Positions 9,403 through 15,029 of a DNA stretch of 15,029 bases are shown piece by piece; position 1 is the stretch's first letter; the number at the start of each line of letters is the position of its first letter. The position numbers and the translations under genes were made by a program. The notes beneath the pieces are model-generated. The model ran no database searches. It saw only the letters and a program-made list of their open reading frames with translations, and had not been told where the DNA came from. This DNA is from HGM04593 sp045661205 (GTDB taxonomy: Bacteria; Bacteroidota; Bacteroidia; Bacteroidales; Bacteroidaceae): contig JAZRFE010000006.1 of assembly GCA_045661205.1 (NCBI GenBank), positions 1-15,029 of the forward strand, in the 5' to 3' direction.

Positions 9403-12400
9403 TTATTTCTTTACTTTCTTAGTTACGATTTTACCGTTCTCGCGAACCTGGATGATATATACACCCTCTGTCATTTCTGAAACCTTCTGTCCGTTCAGAG
9501 TGTAGATGGCTACGATATCATCTTCGTCGATGTCAGCTACACCGTTGATGTCGGTTGTGCCGTTATCGTCGGCTGTGAGCGAGAGAGGAGTTGCAAGCGA
9601 ACCTGCCATCATGCTGTATGCAGCCGATTCCTTGATGTCGCTGTACTCACCTGTCATTTCGTTGTGGAGACGGAATGTTACTGTCTCGCCTGCCTTACCT
9701 GTTACGTTGATGAGGGCGATGTTGTTCTTCACAATCTTACCCTTACCACGGCACTCGCCATCGACAAATGCACCGATTGTGTAGTTTGCGGGGATATCAA
9801 CGTTCTTAAGCTCGGCTACGATACCCATGTTGTCGGCAAACTGAGAAGCATCGTACTGCCATACGCTCTTGTTCTCGGGCTTGCGAGCTTTTACTCTTGC
9901 AGCTCTGGGGAAGAGTATGTGGGGATAGCTTTCGAATGAGATAATTTCCATATTGGGTGTATTTGCAAAATAGAAGATGTATCCCTTTCCAACCTCGAAC
10001 ATGAAGTTGTCGCTTGCTATCCACTCGTTGTACTCGGCGTCGAACACTGCAATACCGTCCTTAGAGAGGATGAAGTCGCCCTTGCCGAACTGGTTAACCT
10101 CGTTAAGTTCGTTGAATTCGCCGATGGTCATATCCCATTCGTTGCCGTAACCAATCCAGTTGTATCCACGGCGCAAAGTCTTGTAACATTGATCCCAATA
10201 ATAACCGGCTTTGATGTAGCGGTCGCTATCGTCCTCGAAGGTTGATTTTATCTTATACATTCCATCCCATGAACCCAAGCCGTAGATATCGCCAAAGAAT
10301 CCATATTCGGGGTCGTTGTAGAGCATGCCTGTCTGCGAACGAACCTCGATAACCTTGTTGTTCTCGTCGATATTGAGGTCGTCGAGATTTTCAACCGAAC
10401 CGGGAACGTATATCCAATCCCATCCGTTAGCCTTGAATGATACCTCTGCGGCAACACCCACCTCGCAATAGTTCATTCCGGGATAGTCGCTTTCTATCTC
10501 CTCGCCATCGTAATATACACTGATAGTGTAATATCCTGCCAAAAGCGAAGGCTCGATAGTCCATTTGAGACCGCTGTCATCACTCATATAGATATTGGGA
10601 GTGTAGCCCCATTCGTTATCTGATCCGTTGAAATAGATGTCCAACTTATCGGGGTCGATGCCAAGACCTTCGTTTATGCAAGTAAGTTCGAAGGTGGTCT
10701 CCTCGCGTTTAGATGCTTCGATAAATGCCGGATAGGTGAACTTCAAAGCTTCGATTACCTCAACTGAAACCTGTTTGCTTACATTGGGGTCGGCAACCGA
10801 TCTTACTGTTACAGTGTAGTTACCTTTCATTCTTGCATTGCCTTTGTCATCGAATGCATCCTGTGAATATTCAATCGTGAAACCCTGGTCGGCCTCTTCG
10901 GGGGTAACATTTACGCTCTCCTCGTTGAAATAATCGTAGAGCGACTGACCAACCTCCATTCTTACGATGTCGGGAACGATAATATCCTCAACGGCTACGT
11001 AAATTTCAATACTTACATAGGTACTGATATTATCCTCTAAGCCTGTTGTAGCAATCTGGATGGCAGAGCGATAATTACCCTCGCGGCGTGCAATGCCATC
11101 GACGATAGCGTCTGATGCGTCGTCGCTAACTATAAATTCGTAGTCGGTCTCTGTTGCATCCTCGGGGTCGAATGTTACATATCCGCGAAGCATTTCGAAG
11201 ATGTCTGTACCAACGGGCACTCTGTAGCTGTATGTCTCGTTACTCAAATAGATTCTTTCGGGTCTAACTGCTACGTTTATATATATGTCGGTAGTAACCT
11301 CGGGGAAGTCGGGGCAGAATACTTTCACCTTGTGAAGACCGGCTCTTGCTATATAACCATCTTTGTCGACCGGGCTATCTTCGCTGTAGAACTCATAAGC
11401 CCATTCTTGATTCGTTGCATCCTCGGGGCCTACAGTGATGTGTCCTGTAAGCATTTTCTCTACGTGCTCGCCTTTGTTCATCTGTATTGTCTCGCTATCG
11501 CAAGTGATGGTGGTGGGAGCAGCATTCACATATACATCGATTACACGAGGATCGAGATTGGGGTTGTCGTTTGAAGTGATAATTATTCCGTAATAGATTC
11601 CATCAATTCCACTACCACGCACTGCAATGTCATCGACAAACGCATCTTCCTCCTGGGGAGTAAGAGTATAGCTCTTGTCGGTTGCGTCCTCGGGCAACAC
11701 TGTGATATAATCGCGAAGAGCCTCGTAGATATTGTCGCCCTTGTTTATAGTAGCTCTATTATCCTCGGGGGTCTGTATGTCCTCGACGGGGGCATAGATT
11801 TTAACCCAGATAGATGCTGTAACCTCGGGGTTGGAAACTGACGAAATGATTATCTTGTAATAATTCTCGCCTGTACCCTTGCTGGGAATCATGTTGTATC
11901 CCTCGCCTGTGAAGTAACCGGCGGGAACATCCTCGGCAAGCGAAAGTGTAAAGTTCTTGTTCGATGCATCTTCAGGGTTTATGGTGATATACTGTCGCAG
12001 TGTGCGGCCAAGAATAAGGTTTGGGTTCTTATTAACCTGAATACTCTCCTCGCTGCATGTGATTGATGTTACAGGAATCTCCATCTGTGTGAATTTCACC
12101 GATACGGGAGTAAATATTTCGAACCAGTTGGGGGCGCCTGTGGGTTCAACGTATTCTGTACCCATTATTTTCAAAAAGACCTCGCCTTCGGTTTCACCTG
12201 TAACAGTAAGTTTTTGGTCCTCGAAAGAAATAACATCACCCATCTGTCCGCGGTCCCATACGGGTGTAAACTCGGTCATAAGCTCGGCCTGTTCCATGGG
12301 AGTATACTCGCTGCCATCTTCGAGTGTGTATGTGAGCGACCAAGTGCCTGTCATATCCTTTGAGTATGGGAAACGGACAGCCTCATCGATTGCGGGTGCT

Positions 12401-12906
12401 GTAACACCTGTGGGAACGTCAAGGTTGATGACTATGGGATTAGATGGCTCTCCGTGTGCTTCGCCGTCGAACTTCAGGGCCTGTCCCAATGTGCTACCAT
12501 CAACCTTGAAAAGCAAATTGTTGTAGTAGATTCCAAAGACAACGTCTTTGTTCATTTCGCTGCCTCCGTTAGTTGTAGCATTTGCCGAGGTGTTACCCCA
12601 AACACGGAATGAGTAAATTACTCCGCTGTCGTCTCCATTGGGGGTGCAGGTTGTATTACCTTCGTAACCATCGAAAAATGCTCGACAACTTCCGTCAATG
12701 AATGCCGCAACTCTGATGCTCTCATCTGTTATTGCTTTGCCATTCGCTTTGAACTGGACATAGAAACCGGTACTACCGTTGTAGCAGTATTCGATTCCTT
12801 CGAATTCATCCGCATAGTCCAACCGCCAATTATATGGGTTGTCCCACTGCGCCCATGCTGTCATACCGACCAACATAAGCAAGAATGTTAATAGATGTCT
12901 CTTCAT
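9403..12906 (-). CDS. T9SS-secreted multi-domain Ig-like surface protein
   Basis: The product is 1167 residues starting MKRHLLTF, with a signal peptide cleaved near residue 19 (AWA-Q). Residues 35-165 hold a domain with AAFIDGSCRA (67-76). Five tandem Ig-like modules follow (about 278-720), each with an I-x-V/x-PEDAT/S core. Residues 721-820 form one more beta domain. Residues 825-980 hold two copies of the Bacteroidota surface motif GWxWI...MYKIK (G828, G914). Residues about 1010-1110 repeat the first domain (GAFVDGECRG, 1045-1054). The last 35 residues (IYTLNGQKVSEMTEGVYI, then a Lys-rich end) match the T9SS type A sorting tail, so the protein should cross the outer membrane by the Por system and be attached to the surface or released. 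It is the first gene of the proposed operon and lies directly downstream of the invertible segment. No enzyme motif is seen. An adhesin or structural role is inference. Confidence 0.9.
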   Translation of the reverse strand: MKRHLLTFLLMLVGMTAWAQWDNPYNWRLDYADEFEGIEYCYNGSTGFYVQFKANGKAITDESIRVAAFIDGSCRAFFDGYEGNTTCTPNGDDSGVIYSFRVWGNTSANATTNGGSEMNKDVVFGIYYNNLLFKVDGSTLGQALKFDGEAHGEPSNPIVINLDVPTGVTAPAIDEAVRFPYSKDMTGTWSLTYTLEDGSEYTPMEQAELMTEFTPVWDRGQMGDVISFEDQKLTVTGETEGEVFLKIMGTEYVEPTGAPNWFEIFTPVSVKFTQMEIPVTSITCSEESIQVNKNPNLILGRTLRQYITINPEDASNKNFTLSLAEDVPAGYFTGEGYNMIPSKGTGENYYKIIISSVSNPEVTASIWVKIYAPVEDIQTPEDNRATINKGDNIYEALRDYITVLPEDATDKSYTLTPQEEDAFVDDIAVRGSGIDGIYYGIIITSNDNPNLDPRVIDVYVNAAPTTITCDSETIQMNKGEHVEKMLTGHITVGPEDATNQEWAYEFYSEDSPVDKDGYIARAGLHKVKVFCPDFPEVTTDIYINVAVRPERIYLSNETYSYRVPVGTDIFEMLRGYVTFDPEDATETDYEFIVSDDASDAIVDGIARREGNYRSAIQIATTGLEDNISTYVSIEIYVAVEDIIVPDIVRMEVGQSLYDYFNEESVNVTPEEADQGFTIEYSQDAFDDKGNARMKGNYTVTVRSVADPNVSKQVSVEVIEALKFTYPAFIEASKREETTFELTCINEGLGIDPDKLDIYFNGSDNEWGYTPNIYMSDDSGLKWTIEPSLLAGYYTISVYYDGEEIESDYPGMNYCEVGVAAEVSFKANGWDWIYVPGSVENLDDLNIDENNKVIEVRSQTGMLYNDPEYGFFGDIYGLGSWDGMYKIKSTFEDDSDRYIKAGYYWDQCYKTLRRGYNWIGYGNEWDMTIGEFNELNEVNQFGKGDFILSKDGIAVFDAEYNEWIASDNFMFEVGKGYIFYFANTPNMEIISFESYPHILFPRAARVKARKPENKSVWQYDASQFADNMGIVAELKNVDIPANYTIGAFVDGECRGKGKIVKNNIALINVTGKAGETVTFRLHNEMTGEYSDIKESAAYSMMAGSLATPLSLTADDNGTTDINGVADIDEDDIVAIYTLNGQKVSEMTEGVYIIQVRENGKIVTKKVKK
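10747..12075 (-). repeat. Five tandem Ig-like modules (protein repeats)
   Basis: Modules lie at residues 278-373, 374-463, 464-547, 548-638 and 639-720. Each runs: a start such as ITCSEESIQ, an Asn-Lys-Gly or Val-Gly turn, L-R-x-Y-I/V-T, the PEDAT/PEDAS/PEEAD core, strands, and a closing strand I-x-V-x-I/V-Y. They diverge at DNA level, so this is an old duplication. They resemble bacterial Ig-like (Big_2-type) folds, but the exact family was not tested. Confidence 0.75.
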
Positions 12907-12999
12907 AACAATCTAATATTAAATGGTTTGTAATATATTCTTGGTTTTATAAAATATCACTTAATCTCTTTATTGCCTCCCCCGTAGAGGATTTTTGTG
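12907..12999 (-). promoter_or_regulatory. Fixed leader between the invertible segment and the operon start
   Basis: This 93-nt, AT-rich stretch precedes the ATG of the T9SS-tailed gene. I find no TAnnTTTG box reading toward the gene, and no clear ribosome binding site, which is common in Bacteroidota. A weak 4-bp hairpin (12976-12990, cctc/gagg) is present. The lack of a promoter here is part of the argument that the operon depends on the neighbouring invertible DNA. Confidence 0.5.
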
Positions 13000-13123
13000 G
13001 TTCTATGAAAGAACTCTATTAATAAAACATAAATACAATGCACAAAATAAACTCACTTTAGTACTTTTGAAAATATGGCGGCAAGGTGAATTTTTGTGGT
13101 AATTATATTTTACAATGCACAAA
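12991..13123. repeat. Two short direct repeats across the left site and invertible segment
   Basis: TACAATGCACAAA (13 bp) occurs at 13034-13046 and 13111-13123. ATTTTTGTGGT (11 bp) occurs at 12991-13001 and 13090-13100. The pairs keep the same order but different spacing (43 and 21 nt between starts). They could be regulator binding sites or remnants of a duplication. Confidence 0.55.
13000..13014 (+). repeat. Left inverted recombination site (IR-L)
   Basis: GTTCTATGAAAGAAC is a 5-bp palindromic pair of arms (GTTCT/AGAAC) around the 5-bp spacer ATGAA. This is the design expected of a tyrosine-recombinase crossover site. It is the exact reverse complement of 13214-13228. Confidence 0.8.
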
Positions 13124-13213
13124 CAATTACAAAATATTGGTTATAAAAAGATTGAATAAACATCTAAAAAACTTTCACTTTTATTTAGTTTTTTTTATAT
13201 TTGCAAATTATAA
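13015..13213. promoter_or_regulatory. Putative invertible promoter segment (199 bp)
   Basis: The segment is bounded by the two inverted 15-bp sites and is AT-rich with no gene. Its best promoter reads right (plus strand) and so points away from the operon in this orientation. Size, flanking inverted sites and an adjacent recombinase match the invertible promoters known from Bacteroides surface loci (for example capsule operons of B. fragilis). Inversion itself is inferred from sequence. A weaker minus-strand box, TTATTTTG (13043-13050 on the minus strand), has one mismatch and could give some basal transcription. Confidence 0.75.
13173..13203 (+). promoter_or_regulatory. Bacteroidota-type promoter inside the invertible segment
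   Basis: The -7 box TATATTTG (13196-13203) is a perfect match to TAnnTTTG. A TTTC at 13173-13176 sits 19 nt upstream, where a -33 TTTG is expected (one mismatch). Transcription would start near 13208-13210, just before the right site. In this orientation it runs into the recombinase gene as antisense. After inversion the same box would lie at about 13025-13032 and read toward the operon. Confidence 0.65.
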
Positions 13214-13228
13214 GTTCTTTCATAGAAC
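13214..13228 (-). repeat. Right inverted recombination site (IR-R)
   Basis: GTTCTTTCATAGAAC on the plus strand is the perfect inverted copy of 13000-13014, including the asymmetric spacer (TTCAT versus ATGAA). It ends 2 bp before the stop codon of the recombinase gene (13231-13233). Confidence 0.8.
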
Positions 13229-13230
13229 TC

Positions 13231-14226
13231 TCAACCAAGACTCTCGATTATTCCCTTGTTCGCCTCGTCAATTACAGAATTGTCCAATGCTGCAAGATAT
13301 ATTCTGGTTGTCTGCTCCGAAGTGTGCCCCATGCCAGCGCTTATTACCGAGAGAGGTACATTGTGGTTGCGGGCAGCCGTTGCCCAACTATGGCGGGCAG
13401 TGTAAGAGGTGAGTTTGCAACCACTATTCAACAGGGCCGACAGCCTGCCTAAATGGTAGTTGTAGCTGTTGAGTGCCACGAGATATTGCTGGTAGGCCTC
13501 GGCAGAATCGTCTGATGTCAGTATTGGAAAAAGGTAGCGAGATGTGGGCGAAATGTTGCGCTCTATTATGCGCTGCATATTCGGTTCCACCTTAACGACG
13601 AGCAGTTGCCCCGTCTTGCGGCGCGTGTAGTTTATCACTCCGTTAACATAGTCAGCCTTAAGGAGATAGGCTACATCTACAAAGGCCATTCCACGAGCGC
13701 AATAGCTGAATATGAATATGTCGCGTGCGAGTGCCAACGGTGTTCCCAAAGGCAATTCCATGCTGTTCAGCCGAGAAAGAAGCGACTCGTCAATTGCGCG
13801 TTTGCGGGTGACATCCACCCCTGTATAGACTTCGGAAAAAGGGAACCTCTGCTTAACAAGCCGCTGTCTCACGGCTTTATTATATACGGCTTTTAATATG
13901 CGCATGTAGAATGATATTGAATTGCGCAACAAGCCTCGGCAGAGCAAATAGGAGTTGAATTCTGCCATCGTACGGCTGTTTATTGCCTCCAGAGGAAACT
14001 CATTATCACCCATAAACTTAGTAAACACATGCAGGGCTTTCTCGTAGTTCTTTGCCGTGCCATAGCGACCTTGCAGACGCATTTGCTCGATAAGTTCGCA
14101 CATGTAGTCTATGAAAAGAGCCTGACGAGGCAATGGCTTTTCAAGTCTGCTGGCACCACCTTGTCGACGACGAGACATCATTGTCTCATTGATACCTGAC
14201 GATAAATGCAATTTTCTTTTTGTCAT
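13231..14226 (-). CDS. Tyrosine recombinase, putative DNA invertase
   Basis: The product is 331 residues from ATG at 14226. It has an N-terminal SAM-like DNA-binding part (about 35-125) and a C-terminal phage-integrase catalytic domain (about 140-325). Visible catalytic residues are R178 (SYCARGM), K204 (TRRKTGQ), R278 (YTARHSW), H301 (GMGHTS) and the nucleophile Y310 (TTRIYL). In the HxxR box the usual His is Tyr275, as I recall is common in Bacteroidales enzymes of this kind. The length is normal and the gene is intact. It would cut and rejoin DNA at paired sites. Because it lies 2 bp from one of two matching inverted sites, its likely job is to flip the adjacent promoter. It could instead be an integrase of a mobile element, but I see no att-flanked cargo. 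Its own promoter is not clear. It may be repressed by antisense RNA in the present orientation. Confidence 0.93.
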   Translation of the reverse strand: MTKRKLHLSSGINETMMSRRRQGGASRLEKPLPRQALFIDYMCELIEQMRLQGRYGTAKNYEKALHVFTKFMGDNEFPLEAINSRTMAEFNSYLLCRGLLRNSISFYMRILKAVYNKAVRQRLVKQRFPFSEVYTGVDVTRKRAIDESLLSRLNSMELPLGTPLALARDIFIFSYCARGMAFVDVAYLLKADYVNGVINYTRRKTGQLLVVKVEPNMQRIIERNISPTSRYLFPILTSDDSAEAYQQYLVALNSYNYHLGRLSALLNSGCKLTSYTARHSWATAARNHNVPLSVISAGMGHTSEQTTRIYLAALDNSVIDEANKGIIESLG

Positions 14227-14308
14227 AGTTTTCGCTTTAAAATTTATTCAAACTGCATTTACCATTTTTTGTTTCAACGCGCGCACTCCAATTTGTTAAA
14301 AAAGTAGA

Positions 14309-14336
14309 ACGTTTTGCGCCAAAATGCGCAAAACGT
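14309..14336 (-). promoter_or_regulatory. Perfect inverted repeat upstream of the recombinase
   Basis: Arms ACGTTTTGCGC (14309-14319) and GCGCAAAACGT (14326-14336) flank CAAAAT. On the minus strand the stem is followed by TCTACTTTTTTAAC, so it may be the terminator of upstream minus-strand transcription. The 11-bp symmetric arms also suit an operator for the recombinase gene, whose start is 83 nt away. Confidence 0.6.
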
Positions 14337-14418
14337 AGCCAAATCCCGCTCAATCCCTAATAGGTGAAATAAATAGCAAATATGTTAATAAGGACTTTGA
14401 TGAACGTACCAAACTATT

Positions 14419-14470
14419 AAACCACCAAACCCGTAGCGGAGAGCTATGTGGTAAGGTGGTTTCTTTTTTT
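14419..14470 (+). terminator. T-tailed stem-loop on the plus strand
   Basis: Arms AAACCACC (14419-14426) and GGTGGTTT (14455-14462) enclose a 28-nt partly self-complementary loop. They are followed by CTTTTTTT (14463-14470). The T-run is on the plus strand although both flanking genes are on the minus strand. It may end an antisense or small plus-strand RNA. The rest of the 14227-14486 gap shows nothing else recognisable. Confidence 0.55.
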
Positions 14471-14486
14471 GCTCCTTAAAAGAGTA

Positions 14487-15029
14487 TTAAGCCTTGAACA
14501 AATCGTCAAGTACAACGTTGGAATGAACTATACTACGATACTTTCCATTGGCAACGCCGTAAGTTGTAACGAATGTATTTACAACTGTTTTCTTGGTGCC
14601 GGTAACGTACTTGAACAGTCCTGCGCGCTCGCGTATATGTTTGTCGTATTCTTTGGTTATATGGTAAACATCCTGAGAGAACTTCATTTCACACAAATGA
14701 ATGATTCTGTCAGCACGTTCGATAATCATATCAATCTGTGCACCCTGTGTATTCTCAGCCTCATTGGGAAGAATCTGCCATGTGGATATTTCCGTAGACA
14801 TACCTCTTATTCCCAATGCTTCTTTAATTTGCGCGTGATGTTTCATGCAGACCAATTCGAAACAATTACCCATCCACGACTCTATGCTACGGGTATTCAG
14901 GTTGTTGCTCCACCAGTTTGCATCCTTTGAGTGGTTCGACTCAACGAATTTGTAGAAGAATAAAGTATAGAAGTCGGTCAAACGATAGACTGTACCACGT
15001 TTCTTATTCCCAAACTGACGCCACTGTTC
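14487..15029 (-). CDS. C-terminal part of AAA ATPase with DUF234-type nuclease-like domain
   Basis: The visible part is 180 residues; the reading frame is open to the right edge, so the N-terminus and its ATPase core lie outside. The apparent start at 14981 is only a TTG inside the gene. The upstream codons (RGTVYR before LTDFYTLFFYKF) continue the family pattern. The fragment matches, from memory, a common Bacteroidales ATP-binding protein with a DUF234/PD-(D/E)xK end. The motif is QIDMII (Asp), then CEMK (Glu-x-Lys), at about visible residues 100, 114 and 116. SWMGNCFELVC precedes it. Such proteins are widespread and their role is unknown. A stem-loop follows the stop, so the gene is probably not in one transcript with the recombinase. 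Confidence 0.85.
   Translation of the reverse strand, partial: EQWRQFGNKKRGTVYRLTDFYTLFFYKFVESNHSKDANWWSNNLNTRSIESWMGNCFELVCMKHHAQIKEALGIRGMSTEISTWQILPNEAENTQGAQIDMIIERADRIIHLCEMKFSQDVYHITKEYDKHIRERAGLFKYVTGTKKTVVNTFVTTYGVANGKYRSIVHSNVVLDDLFKA

Noticed and set aside
12976..12990. Hairpin in the operon leader as a riboswitch or terminator
   Set aside because: Only a 4-bp stem with a 7-nt loop, and no recognisable riboswitch core.
13043..13050. Minus-strand TTATTTTG as the operon promoter in the present orientation
   Set aside because: One mismatch to the -7 consensus and no good -33 box. It is weaker than the plus-strand TATATTTG, so it is noted only as possible basal activity.
13231..14226. 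Recombinase as the integrase of a prophage or integrative element
   Set aside because: No phage, conjugation or mobilisation genes, no tRNA, and no direct att-like repeats are visible. The paired inverted sites fit inversion better.
14979..14981. Start codon for the DUF234 protein at 14981
   Set aside because: The codon is TTG, and the frame stays open upstream with residues that fit the family, so the gene is cut by the window edge.
14487..15029. DUF234 nuclease-like protein as an anti-phage defence gene
   Set aside because: Only the C-terminal fragment is visible, and the family has no established defence role that I can cite.
1..15029. CRISPR array, rRNA or tRNA genes, insertion sequence
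   Set aside because: No regularly spaced repeats, no tRNA or rRNA sequence I could recognise, and no transposase reading frame were seen.

Overview
The window looks like chromosomal DNA from a member of the Bacteroidota, most likely order Bacteroidales (Prevotella/Tannerella-like). The evidence is a C-terminal type IX secretion (T9SS) sorting tail, a giant secreted protein whose N-terminus resembles the TANFOR family of Prevotella and Tannerella, a Bacteroidales-style tyrosine recombinase (YTARHSW motif), a DUF234-type ATPase fragment, and a promoter of the Bacteroidota -7 type (TAnnTTTG). All five credible genes are on the minus strand, so the window reads from right to left. The species cannot be fixed from the sequence alone.

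Layout from right to left. 15029-14487: the C-terminal part of a predicted AAA ATPase/PD-(D/E)xK (DUF234) protein, cut by the window edge. 14486-14227: a non-coding gap with a T-tailed stem-loop on the plus strand and a perfect 11-bp inverted repeat upstream of the next gene. 14226-13231: a tyrosine recombinase with its catalytic residues present. 13230-12907: a gap with two perfect copies of a 15-bp site in inverted orientation (13000-13014 and 13214-13228), enclosing 199 bp that carries a good promoter. 12906-9403: a 1167-residue secreted protein with five tandem Ig-like modules and a T9SS tail. 9302-7575: a 575-residue predicted outer-membrane beta-barrel protein. 7530-1: an uninterrupted reading frame of at least 2510 codons, which runs off the left edge and encodes a giant exported protein.

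The three left-hand genes are closely spaced (100 and 44 nt) and probably form one operon for cell-surface proteins. The central inference is that this operon is phase-variable. The recombinase sits 2 bp from one of the two inverted sites, the enclosed DNA holds the best promoter seen between the recombinase and the operon, and the fixed DNA next to the operon start holds none that I recognise. As written here the promoter points right, away from the operon and antisense to the recombinase gene, so this assembly would show the OFF state. Inversion would point it at the operon with a leader of roughly 110 nt. The beta-barrel and the T9SS-tailed protein would then be made together with the giant protein, plausibly as parts of one surface structure, but their biochemical role is unknown.
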